DNA of 64,000 nucleotides from CAYRJD01 sp965205925. Its GTDB lineage: Bacteria; Actinomycetota; Acidimicrobiia; Acidimicrobiales; Poriferisodalaceae. Positions 53,946 to 61,720 of the stretch are shown here, one piece after another. Under the pieces are notes generated by a model, which was not told where the DNA came from, ran no database searches, and saw only the letters and a list, made by a program, of their open reading frames with translations. How positions within the stretch are numbered: the stretch's first letter is position 1; each line of letters starts with the position of its first letter. The position numbers were made by a program, and so were the translations under genes. The stretch is from positions 1,364,001 to 1,428,000 of the forward strand of contig OZ242183.1 in the NCBI GenBank assembly GCA_965205925.1, given 5' to 3'.

Positions 53946-55086
53946 GCGGGCTTGATTGGCTTCGCTGTGGTTTGCGTTTGGGATTGCTGACGGTTTTGCT
54001 TGCGAAGCCTGCGCTTAACTGGCCGCAAGCGGCGTCAATGTTGGTACCGCGGTTAGCTCGGATGGTGGCGTTGACCCCTGTCGCTAGTAGTTCATCTGCA
54101 AACCATTCGATCTGCCCACGCGGTGAGGGGATCATGGAGTAGCCAGGCGTTGCGTTAAGAGGAATCAGGTTTACGTGCGCTCCCAACGGGCGGGCATATT
54201 CTGCCAACTCATATGCATCGTCCGCAGTGTCGTTTACGCCATCGATCATTGCCCACTCGATACTGATGCGCCGGTTCTTAGCCATTCTGTATTCCTGTAA
54301 AGCACGTGCCAGATCTGCTAGTGGATACTTCCGATTGATGGGAGCTAACTGGTTGCGCAGCCTGTCGTTAGCGGCATGCAATGAAACCGCCAGATTTACC
54401 GGTAGGGATGCTTCGGCTAGTCGTTTAATACCTGGGACTACCCCAACCGTTGAGATTGTTATCCGGCGAGCGCCGATGCCCACATCATCGTGGAGACGTT
54501 CAACTGCTTGCCAGACTGCATCGAAATTTGCCAACGGTTCACCCATGCCCATGAACACAACATTGGTGGACGACGTATTAGAGGACGACCCATTGCTGAA
54601 AGATGTTGCGCTTGGATTGTCGGCACGCAATACCTGCTCCACAATCTCACCGACACTTAAGTGTCGCCTGAAGCCCATCTGTCCCGTTGCACAAAAGGTG
54701 CAACCCATGGCGCAGCCCGCTTGCGAACTGATGCAGACAGTGGTGCGGTTGTGGTAATGCATCGCCACAGATTCCACTAGTTGTCCATCTGCTAGCGACC
54801 AAAGCTGTTTGGTGGTTCGACCCTTGTCGGTTGAGACCGAGCTGGCAGGTTGAAGACTTGCGTTAGCGATGGCACCCAGATCGGCTCGTAGCTGCTTTGG
54901 CAGGTTTGTCAGATCAGCAAGCGGTTTTCGCTGGCGATACAGGCCTTCCCATAGTTGGTCTATGCGATAGCAAGGTTGATCCGTTAGCAAATCGCTCAAC
55001 TCGGCACGGTTGAGGTCATACAGACCGACGGCGTTGTGGCGGGCTTTGCCCTGCGGCGGGCTCGAATCAGCAAAAGTGGGTTGCAC
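53938..55086 (-). CDS. rlmN: 23S rRNA (adenine-C2) methyltransferase
   Basis: Radical-SAM enzyme that methylates A2503 of 23S rRNA (and tRNA in E. coli). 382 aa with the cluster motif AGCAMGCTFC (three Cys near 130), GMGEPLANFDAV, ISTVGVVPGI, LAVSLHAAND and a Cys in the C-terminal AACGQL segment (methyl-carrying Cys). The start is GTG 10 bases after mshD. A Ser/Asn-rich insertion (FSNGSSSNTSSTN) lies before the GMGEP motif. Confidence 0.94.
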   Translation of the reverse strand: MQPTFADSSPPQGKARHNAVGLYDLNRAELSDLLTDQPCYRIDQLWEGLYRQRKPLADLTNLPKQLRADLGAIANASLQPASSVSTDKGRTTKQLWSLADGQLVESVAMHYHNRTTVCISSQAGCAMGCTFCATGQMGFRRHLSVGEIVEQVLRADNPSATSFSNGSSSNTSSTNVVFMGMGEPLANFDAVWQAVERLHDDVGIGARRITISTVGVVPGIKRLAEASLPVNLAVSLHAANDRLRNQLAPINRKYPLADLARALQEYRMAKNRRISIEWAMIDGVNDTADDAYELAEYARPLGAHVNLIPLNATPGYSMIPSPRGQIEWFADELLATGVNATIRANRGTNIDAACGQLSAGFASKTVSNPKRKPQRSQSSPRG

Positions 55087-55096
55087 AGGTCGTGCT

Positions 55097-55894
55097 TCAA
55101 TCTGTGAAAAGGCGGCGTACCACCGTTACTTGCAAACCGAGACTGCGGTACAAGCTCACAGCCGGTGTGTTGTCCGCGTCTACATACAACATCGCACGAG
55201 TGATGCCAACGCTCTCAAGATGTTGGTAACCGGCCAGTGTTAGTGCTCGCCCTAACCCGCGACCATGAAACTCGGGATCAACCGCAACCGCATAAACCTC
55301 ACCAACGACAGGTGTTTCATCGGTGTGGGTTTTGGTCCAACAAAAGCCACATATCTCGCCGTCTGATTCATAGATTCGAAAACCTTCAGGATCAAACCAC
55401 GGCTCGGCCTGGCGTTCAGTCAGCATTTCAAGAGTCCAGCCACCTTGCTCGCGATGTCCTCGAAAGGCACGGTTGTTTACCGCTAGCCAAGCCTCATCGT
55501 CTATGCCTTGAATAAAGGCTCTCGTCACGATGTCGGTTCGTTCGGACATGGGCAAAGATCGATCCATACGAAACAGGTCGCGCTGATACGTGAGACCTAC
55601 CTCTGCCAGCTGCCGGCTTATGCGATTCTCGATGTCGGGCACCTTGCCCTCTGCAAGGGCTGACCACTCGGCATCGGAGGTAAATGGGTTATCAACCCAC
55701 AACGACACGGGACGTTGAATTTGCATGAGCTGATGACGAATTGCTTCGATCATGACTTCGTGCGACCAGCGCGCAGCGTCTACCTCTATGACGCTGCCAT
55801 GAACGTCTGCTCCGACCGTGATAACAGGTTCATCAGCACTTGGCTCACCTGGCGACGATCCGCTCGATTCGTTGACTAGTTCAGGTGCAGGCAC
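55097..55894 (-). CDS. mshD: mycothiol synthase
   Basis: Acetyl-CoA:Cys-GlcN-Ins acetyltransferase, last step of mycothiol synthesis, which is confined to actinobacteria. 265 aa: a degenerate N-terminal half (25-125) and a C-terminal GNAT domain with the diagnostic WLAVNNRAFRGHREQGGW, EPWFDPEGFRI, GEVYAVAVDPEFHGRGLGRAL and AVSLYRSLGL. It is shorter than mycobacterial MshD (about 315) mainly in the N-terminal GNAT half. Confidence 0.9.
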   Translation of the reverse strand: MPAPELVNESSGSSPGEPSADEPVITVGADVHGSVIEVDAARWSHEVMIEAIRHQLMQIQRPVSLWVDNPFTSDAEWSALAEGKVPDIENRISRQLAEVGLTYQRDLFRMDRSLPMSERTDIVTRAFIQGIDDEAWLAVNNRAFRGHREQGGWTLEMLTERQAEPWFDPEGFRIYESDGEICGFCWTKTHTDETPVVGEVYAVAVDPEFHGRGLGRALTLAGYQHLESVGITRAMLYVDADNTPAVSLYRSLGLQVTVVRRLFTD

Positions 55895-55934
55895 GTTGCA
55901 AGGCTACGACTGACTGAGCGGGCAGACTTGTGTC

Positions 55935-56330
55935 GTGCAGAACTTGCGTTGGCTAAATCGTTCCCAGCCGCAGACCCTCTATAGCGCAGTGCTGTTGTCG
56001 TATTTCCGTGGCGCATCAATACTCCTGTTTGGAAGCTTCCTCTACCGCTACTTCGCCGAGCAATTGATTGGCAGCTTTCTCGCCAGCTTTGTTCCGCTTG
56101 TGTTGCTGGTGGCTTTCGTCTTGGGCGGACTTGGTGTAGCCAATGAGTACAAGTGGGGCTACTGGGTGTGCTTGGGTGGTTCGTCCTTCGCCACGCTTGC
56201 TTCGATCTATTGGACTATTCGTTTTGGATTTGATGTCAACTTGGCACTGCGTTTGATGTTCGATATTGCGCTGGTGTGGATGCTCTTACATCCTCACAGT
56301 CGCGAGTACCGCCACATTTGGTTCACGTAG
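55935..56330 (+). CDS. small integral membrane protein
   Basis: 131 aa with four hydrophobic segments (about 18-38, 45-70, 76-96 and 104-120) and short charged loops (FLYRYFAEQ, NEYKWGY, HSREYRHIW). No recognised domain. It is divergent from mshD (40 bases) and 64 bases ahead of the menaquinone methyltransferase gene on the same strand, possibly cotranscribed. Confidence 0.65.
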   Translation: MQNLRWLNRSQPQTLYSAVLLSYFRGASILLFGSFLYRYFAEQLIGSFLASFVPLVLLVAFVLGGLGVANEYKWGYWVCLGGSSFATLASIYWTIRFGFDVNLALRLMFDIALVWMLLHPHSREYRHIWFT

Positions 56331-56394
56331 TCGTCATCCGTAACCACTACAGCGCGAACCTGTCTTTACCAAAGCAAGCAATACCACAAGCAAC

Positions 56395-57126
56395 ATGAAT
56401 CGAGTCTCTCCCGAACAGCCCGCTGCAGATGGGGCACTACCGCTCCTTGAACACAAGGCTGACAGCGTCCGTCAAATGTTTGACACCATCGCGCCGCGCT
56501 ATGACCGCATGAACCGACTGCTTACATTCGGTTTAGACATTCGCTGGCGACGCAGAACGATTGCCTCGCTTGGTCTTGCCCCTGGTTCGCGAGTGCTTGA
56601 TATGGCTTGCGGCACTGGTGATCTCTGCAACGAGCTAAGCAATGCCGAACTGTGTCCTGTGGGCGTTGACTTCAGCGAAGGAATGCTGAAGGCTGCAAGA
56701 ACTTCAGCTTCATTAGTGCTGGCAGATGCCCAGGTGCTCCCAATAAAAGATTCAGCGGTTGACGGCGCGGTTTGTGGATTTGCGTTACGCAACCTCGATA
56801 ACTTGCCGCTCTTGTTCGCTGAACTAAATCGCTGCATCAGACCTGGCGGTCGCATTGCACTGCTTGAGGTTGCTATTCCAGCTAACGCTTTGCTGCGTAA
56901 GGGACACGACTTCTATTTTGGCCAAGTCGTGCCAAAGATTGGAGCCCTACTGAGCAACAAGGCTGCTTACCGCTACTTGCCAGCTTCGGTTGCTTATCTG
57001 CCACAGTTCACAGAACTGGAAAAGATGCTCGGCTTAGCGGGCTTTGAGGTAGTCACGCGCACATTGCTGACTGGTGGAGTTGCGCAACTAATAACCGCTA
57101 AACGTGGGTGCGACACCAGTTCATAA
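56395..57126 (+). CDS. menG: demethylmenaquinone methyltransferase
   Basis: SAM-dependent C-methylation, last step of menaquinone synthesis. 243 aa of the UbiE/MenG family: VRQMFDTIAPRYDRMN (27-42), LDMACGTGDLCNELS, GVDFSEGMLKAA, FALRNLDN and ALLEVAIPAN. Convergent with menA; a 22-base tandem repeat covers both stop codons. MenG is preferred over UbiE because mycothiol-type actinobacteria use menaquinone and menA is adjacent. Confidence 0.92.
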   Translation: MNRVSPEQPAADGALPLLEHKADSVRQMFDTIAPRYDRMNRLLTFGLDIRWRRRTIASLGLAPGSRVLDMACGTGDLCNELSNAELCPVGVDFSEGMLKAARTSASLVLADAQVLPIKDSAVDGAVCGFALRNLDNLPLLFAELNRCIRPGGRIALLEVAIPANALLRKGHDFYFGQVVPKIGALLSNKAAYRYLPASVAYLPQFTELEKMLGLAGFEVVTRTLLTGGVAQLITAKRGCDTSS

Positions 57127-57163
57127 AGACCGAACTCATGCTTCATAAAGATCGGGCTTATGC
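57120..57163. repeat. 22-base tandem repeat across convergent menG/menA stops
   Basis: Copies 57120-57141 and 57142-57163 match at 18 of 22 positions (both begin TTCATAAAGA). The first contains the menG TAA; the second contains the menA stop read from the other strand. No hairpin terminator is seen between the genes. Confidence 0.8.
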
Positions 57164-58063
57164 ACCGAAGCCAAGCCCTGCTGCCAAAAGAGCGCCGAAC
57201 ACCAACTGCAGGCGCGCAGTTCCAGTCAAAACTGGAATGAGGTCTGAGCCTGTTGCGCCGCGAATAACAGCACGCATGGATAGCACCGCCAAAGGAAGCG
57301 CCGCCAGTGTCACCAGTGCCCAAGGACGCACGACCGCTAAATATGGAACCGAAATAAAGCTTGCAGCCAGCAAGCCGACATAGAAGCCTCTGCTTAGCTT
57401 GTCGCCGAGTCTGACTGGCAGAGTCAATTTGCCAGCTGCTTCATCACGTGGAAGATCTCGCAGATTGTTTGCCACTAACAGTGCTACTGCACACAGTCCT
57501 ACCGGCACTGCTGCTCCGATAGCCAACGGCGTGAGTTTCTCATCTTGAACAAAAGCCGATCCCGCGGTCGCCACCAAACCGAAAAAGACAAACACAGAAA
57601 GCTCACCCCAGCCTCTATAGCCGTATGGCTTCCGGCCGCCCGTGTAGTACCAAGCGGCCAGTATGCAAATGGCACCCACCACGACCAGCCACCAGGTCAA
57701 AACAACTGCCAATAACAGACCTGCAATTGCGGCCACTATGAACGCTACAAACGCGGCTTTCTTCACTGCTTCGGGTGATGCTGCTCCCGAGGCCACCAAT
57801 CTTTGAGGACCGATGCGAGTGGTGTCGGTGCCGCGTATACCGTCGCTGTAATCGTTGGCGTAGTTCACCCCCACTTGCAGGCTGAGGCTGACTATTAGAG
57901 CTGCCGCTGCACGCCACCAGATCAATCCCTCACCGGTTGCTAGAACGCCCGCAGCAGCAGTCCCCACCACCACCGGGACGATTGATGCAGGCAACGTGCG
58001 CAAGCGCGCACCAACAATCCAAGGTTTGGCGTGGTTATTCCAAGCCAGGCGCGCACTAGCCAC
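57158..58063 (-). CDS. menA: 1,4-dihydroxy-2-naphthoate polyprenyltransferase
   Basis: Membrane enzyme that prenylates DHNA. 301 aa with eight or nine hydrophobic helices; the first conserved site is NDYSDGIRGTD (70-80, Mg-prenyl-diphosphate binding), the second is NNLRDLPRDEAAGK (near 205). The opening WIVGARLRTLPASIVPVVVG is typical of MenA. The start is GTG. Confidence 0.92.
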   Translation of the reverse strand: MASARLAWNNHAKPWIVGARLRTLPASIVPVVVGTAAAGVLATGEGLIWWRAAAALIVSLSLQVGVNYANDYSDGIRGTDTTRIGPQRLVASGAASPEAVKKAAFVAFIVAAIAGLLLAVVLTWWLVVVGAICILAAWYYTGGRKPYGYRGWGELSVFVFFGLVATAGSAFVQDEKLTPLAIGAAVPVGLCAVALLVANNLRDLPRDEAAGKLTLPVRLGDKLSRGFYVGLLAASFISVPYLAVVRPWALVTLAALPLAVLSMRAVIRGATGSDLIPVLTGTARLQLVFGALLAAGLGFGA

Positions 58064-58105
58064 TTGGACTCTCGTGAACTATCTCCAAAACGTGGTTTAA
58101 GGTGC

Positions 58106-59329
58106 TTACAGTCCCGACTTTTCCAAAATGTGCACGCCGCAGCTTGAGCCCAAACCGATCACATGCGCCAATCCAACCTTTGCGCCTTCGATTTGGCGAT
58201 CGCCAGCCTCTCCACGCACATGCGTCGCCACCTCAAACAGATTGGCAACCCCGGTAGCACCGATCGGATGTCCTTTAGATAACAGACCTCCCGACACGTT
58301 CACGGGCGTCTCGCCATCGCGCCACGGGCCACCTTTGTCGATCCATTCGCCTGCTCCCCCTGGCTCACAAAGCCTGAGGTTGTCGTAATGGCGTAGTTCT
58401 GCAGTAGCGAAGCAGTCATGCAGCTCCACTAAATCTAAGTCGGCAGGATCAACGCCCGATTGCTCGTAAGCCTGGTCGGCTGCTTGACGTGTCAACGTGT
58501 TTACGTCTGGTTGTACCTGGCAGCCCTCAGTCCACGGGTCTGATGTAAGCACAGATGCTGACACCTTGACCGCGCGACGTTGTTGCTCTGCTGGAAGTGT
58601 CTTCAGCTTCTCATCGGATACCAGCACTACTGCTGCGGCACCATCACCGGTCGGGCAGCACATCAACAAGGTGTTGGGGTAGGCAATGACTTCAGAAACC
58701 ATCACCTCATCCAACGTAAACGCCTTTTGGTATTGCGCTAAAGGGTTCAAGGTTGAGTGTTCGTGGTTTTTTTGCGCCACCTTGGCGAACTGTTCAAACC
58801 CGACACCATCATTTTCGTAGGCATATTCCATGCCAGCCTGCGCGAAAACGCCAGGCATCATGTTCGTGCCCAGGCGGCCTTCCACTCCTAGCACTGAGCC
58901 GTAGCGCCCCTTGGGTTCGAAGACTTCTTTGTCTGTGCGTGCGGCCTTGTCCCCACCAAGCATTCCCATCTTTCCCATCTGCTCAACACCAACTGCTAGA
59001 CCCATCTGGGCTTCTCCGGCTTTAATTGCCATCATCACTGTGCGAATTGCCGTCGCGCCTGTAGCGCATGCATTGGCCACGTTGTAGACGGGAATTCCTG
59101 TTTGGCCGATTTGTTTTTGTAGTCGTTGCCCTACCCCGCCGTTGGCTTCATATAGGCAACCCGCTGCCAGGATGTCCATCTGATCCATAGATGTGTTGCC
59201 ATCATCTAGTGCACCGAGAGACGCATCAGCGGCGAGGTCAATGAGATCCTTGTCTTTGTAGCGCCCGAATTTGGTCATTGAGGTGCCGAGAATCCAAACG
59301 GGATTGTCGTCAGTGGTGCTTACTGCCAT
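58106..59329 (-). CDS. thiolase-family protein (lipid-transfer/SCP-x type)
   Basis: 407 aa. Nucleophile Cys88 in NVANACATGATAIR, His in ELHDCFATAEL (near 305), GHPIGATG (near 354) and a C-terminal GLGSSCGVHIL. The pattern and the adjacent DUF35 gene match SCP-x-like thiolases that cleave branched or sterol side-chain beta-ketoacyl-CoAs, rather than FadA-type thiolases. Degradative function is inferred. The DUF35 protein is encoded 40 bases upstream on the same strand. Confidence 0.85.
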   Translation of the reverse strand: MAVSTTDDNPVWILGTSMTKFGRYKDKDLIDLAADASLGALDDGNTSMDQMDILAAGCLYEANGGVGQRLQKQIGQTGIPVYNVANACATGATAIRTVMMAIKAGEAQMGLAVGVEQMGKMGMLGGDKAARTDKEVFEPKGRYGSVLGVEGRLGTNMMPGVFAQAGMEYAYENDGVGFEQFAKVAQKNHEHSTLNPLAQYQKAFTLDEVMVSEVIAYPNTLLMCCPTGDGAAAVVLVSDEKLKTLPAEQQRRAVKVSASVLTSDPWTEGCQVQPDVNTLTRQAADQAYEQSGVDPADLDLVELHDCFATAELRHYDNLRLCEPGGAGEWIDKGGPWRDGETPVNVSGGLLSKGHPIGATGVANLFEVATHVRGEAGDRQIEGAKVGLAHVIGLGSSCGVHILEKSGL

Positions 59330-59346
59330 GTTGAATAACTTACCTT

Positions 59347-59390
59347 GCTATCGACTATTAGGTGCTGAGCTATCGGCTACTGGGTACTGG
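59347..59390. repeat. 22-base tandem repeat over the DUF35 gene stop
   Basis: Copies 59347-59368 and 59369-59390 match at 17 of 22 positions, both starting GCTATCG. The second contains the stop codon of the DUF35 gene (TAG on the minus strand), and the first repeats CGATAG just past it. Confidence 0.65.
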
Positions 59391-59816
59391 TTCATAGCCA
59401 AAGGCCACAGCCTCGTTGCCGTCATCGTCGGTTGCAGCCACGTATGTAGTAAGGCGAACTGGCATGCCAAGCTTGATGTGTTCCGGCTCGGCTGAAACGT
59501 TGACGATGTTGGATTTCACTCGACCACCGCCATCAATATCGACCACGGCTGATACATACGGCGCTGGAACGCCGCGTGCTGCTCGATGAACGATGGTGAA
59601 GGTTCTCACCTTGCCTGTATTTGGTAAACGCTGAGTGCTGAATTTTCGAGCTCCACAGGAAGCACACGCATTGCGGCGGTCAAAAAACTGTGCCTTGCAG
59701 GAATCGCATTGCAGCGCCTGTAGATAAGGCTCGTTGTTAAGAACCAGGTAATCCACCATGGGTATCTGATTAGGCATGTATTCGTCTCCGTAATAGCCGA
59801 TTGGCACTACTGCCAA
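59370..59816 (-). CDS. DUF35 OB-fold/zinc-ribbon acyl-CoA-associated protein
   Basis: 148 aa. Zinc ribbon with two Cys pairs (CDSC and CASC, about 37-56) followed by an OB-fold (KVRTFTIVHRAARGVPAPYVSAVVDIDGGGR...). Such proteins pair with SCP-x thiolases and bind acyl-CoA or form aldolase complexes. Encoded directly before the thiolase, supporting a shared complex. The start used is an ATG (MAVVPIGYYGDEYMPNQIP); MPNQIPMVDYL 13 codons on is possible. Confidence 0.83.
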   Translation of the reverse strand: MAVVPIGYYGDEYMPNQIPMVDYLVLNNEPYLQALQCDSCKAQFFDRRNACASCGARKFSTQRLPNTGKVRTFTIVHRAARGVPAPYVSAVVDIDGGGRVKSNIVNVSAEPEHIKLGMPVRLTTYVAATDDDGNEAVAFGYEPVPSSR

Positions 59817-59825
59817 TTCACACAG

Positions 59826-60482
59826 CTACCAATTCGCATAGTGAACTACAGCGTCCGGTGCTTTGTCTAGCGGGCGGCGCGGTCGCTTCGCACTACGGCC
59901 GGGTCGTGAGAGCACTGCATCGGGATTAGTCGCAACCGCTGCTGGGTTAGCCGTAGCTGGGTCGGGCCAGCCGATTGCTACGGTGCCAACCGGTTCGCGA
60001 TCGCGCGGGACACCAAATTCGGTTTTGACGTCTTCGGCATGGTCAAACATGCCGAAGAACAACACGCCTAGCCCCGCATCCAGTGCTGCGTACTGCATTG
60101 CCATGGCTGCAAACGACGCATCAACTAACCAATAGGGCGTTGCCCAAGCATCCGAATCGGCCAACCCGCTGGCAGCCTTATCGGATTCCGCGTAGCGCTG
60201 TGTATATGCACTTTGGTTAGCCCAGATCGTCACGAGTACTGGGCAGACCAGTAGGCCAGGCCAAGCAAACTCTGCTCTCTTGGACACAAGCAGAGTGGTA
60301 TCCCAGTAGCGCTGAGTTTGCTCAGATCCGGTCAGCACCACAAAGTCAAAACCTTGTGTGTTACCAGCGGATGGAACCCTTCGAGCCAAGTCCAAAATGC
60401 GATTCAGGACGGCTGCTGGCACCTCGTGAGGTAGAAACGCCCGCGTCATTGAGCGCGTTCGCGCCAGCTCCTCGAAATCCAC
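59826..60482 (-). CDS. nitroreductase-family protein
   Basis: 218-aa FMN-dependent oxidoreductase fold: TRAFLPHEVPAAVLNRILDLARRVPSAGN (FMN-binding Arg and Ser), FDFVVLTGSE, and a C-terminal GTVAIGWPD. No substrate can be given. It lies upstream of the DUF35-thiolase pair with 9 bases between, so it may belong to that unit. Ends in RPRRPLDKAPDAVVHYANW. Confidence 0.82.
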   Translation of the reverse strand: MDFEELARTRSMTRAFLPHEVPAAVLNRILDLARRVPSAGNTQGFDFVVLTGSEQTQRYWDTTLLVSKRAEFAWPGLLVCPVLVTIWANQSAYTQRYAESDKAASGLADSDAWATPYWLVDASFAAMAMQYAALDAGLGVLFFGMFDHAEDVKTEFGVPRDREPVGTVAIGWPDPATANPAAVATNPDAVLSRPGRSAKRPRRPLDKAPDAVVHYANW

Positions 60483-60511
60483 TTGCCTTGCTTGTCTAGA
60501 TCAGTCTTGAT

Positions 60512-61177
60512 TTAGATCAGTTTCGACAGCTTCTCTCGGCTAGCCCAACCGAATGCGAGCAGGGCGTCTCCACGGGTCGGGTCGACACCCTTAAACATGT
60601 TTGCCAAATCAGCATCAACGTTTTCTGGTTTCAATGCGCAATGGTTTAATACGCAGGCTGGATCGCCCTCTCCGTAGACGCGAAACTCGCGAGCCTTGTA
60701 TTCGCCACCTACTTCAAACCGTTTTGACAAACGACGTCCCCAGGCACGATCTTCACCGTTGGCCTCATAACCCGGGCGTGGCACGACGCGAGTAAGCGAT
60801 TTGAACGCTTCGAACGCGCCGGGCTCAGCCACCTGGGAAGCCATCAGCACATCTTCGTCTGGAAACGCCAACACTGCGCGACGTAGCTGATCGGTAACCA
60901 TGGCCTTTAGCACCGTATTGCGCCGATTGGAGCGCTTAACAGCTCCTAAACCGATCAAGACCGTCGGGTCGCCACCTACTCGTTCCAGAGTGCAAAAGCT
61001 GTACCCATGCAGTTGCTCTCCATCTCGCACATGAGTAACAAGCACCCAGGCATCACGCTGCTTTGATAAATGACCAACGTCAAACCGCAACGGCTCATCA
61101 GCTAGTAGCTCAGCCATTTCCACAAGCTCTGCATCACCTAAGGCGCTGCAATCCTTTGTATCAGCCAATAACGGCAT
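60512..61177 (-). CDS. protein of unknown function (221 aa)
   Basis: No family recognised. The sequence is soluble, with alternating strands and helices (AWVLVTHVRDGEQLHGYSF, DPTVLIGLGAVKRSNRRNTVLKAM), somewhat like a GNAT acetyltransferase core but without a clear Gln/Arg-x-x-Gly-x-Gly/Ala loop. The C-terminal half has FRVYGEGDPACVLNHCALKP. A strong AGGAGGGG precedes the ATG. It lies between bpa and the nitroreductase gene on the same strand. Confidence 0.65.
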   Translation of the reverse strand: MPLLADTKDCSALGDAELVEMAELLADEPLRFDVGHLSKQRDAWVLVTHVRDGEQLHGYSFCTLERVGGDPTVLIGLGAVKRSNRRNTVLKAMVTDQLRRAVLAFPDEDVLMASQVAEPGAFEAFKSLTRVVPRPGYEANGEDRAWGRRLSKRFEVGGEYKAREFRVYGEGDPACVLNHCALKPENVDADLANMFKGVDPTRGDALLAFGWASREKLSKLI

Positions 61178-61211
61178 TACCCCTCCTAGTCATTGATTAT
61201 TTTTTGAGATC

Positions 61212-61700
61212 TCACAGATAGACACCACCTCGGTTTAGGCGCGTGGATTCGTCTTCAAGCTGTCCATCGTCGGGACTGTTCAGCATTTGTTTTAGTTGTT
61301 GTTCTGCCATCTCACGCTGCGCAGCTACCGCTGCTTGGATGCCGTGGAACAACCCCTCTAACCAACCCACTAGCTGAGCTTGCGCTAACCGAAGCTCTGC
61401 TTCGGAAGGCACATCTGAGCTAAATGGCAAGGTCAGACGTTCAAGCTCTTCACGCAATGGCTCGGCCATCGCCTGCGCCAACTCGCCAACAGATTTCTGA
61501 TAGATGTCATGCATTAGGTCGCGACCAGCCTCATCAAGTGGGGCATGGTGTATCTCGTTCAACAGGGCGCGGATCATCGTGCCTATGCGCATCAGTTTGG
61601 CGGGCTCAGAGATAGCTACAGATTCTGGTAAGCCTTCAGACTCCGGCTCGGGTTCTGTTCCCTCTATGTCAGGCGAGTTGTCTCGTGTGGCATCTGACAC
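61212..61700 (-). CDS. bpa: bacterial proteasome activator (DUF2587)
   Basis: ATP-independent ring activator (Bpa/PafE) of the actinobacterial 20S proteasome. 162 aa: the family core SEPAKLMRIGTMIRALLNE, ELAQAMAEPLREELERL and AELRLAQAQLVGWLEGLFHG (dodecamer four-helix bundle). The last residues GGVYL correspond to the mycobacterial GQYL core-docking motif with one change. Start is GTG. Presence of Bpa implies a prcBA proteasome elsewhere in the genome. Confidence 0.9.
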   Translation of the reverse strand: MSDATRDNSPDIEGTEPEPESEGLPESVAISEPAKLMRIGTMIRALLNEIHHAPLDEAGRDLMHDIYQKSVGELAQAMAEPLREELERLTLPFSSDVPSEAELRLAQAQLVGWLEGLFHGIQAAVAAQREMAEQQLKQMLNSPDDGQLEDESTRLNRGGVYL

Positions 61701-61720
61701 GGGGTGAATGCTACCTAGAT

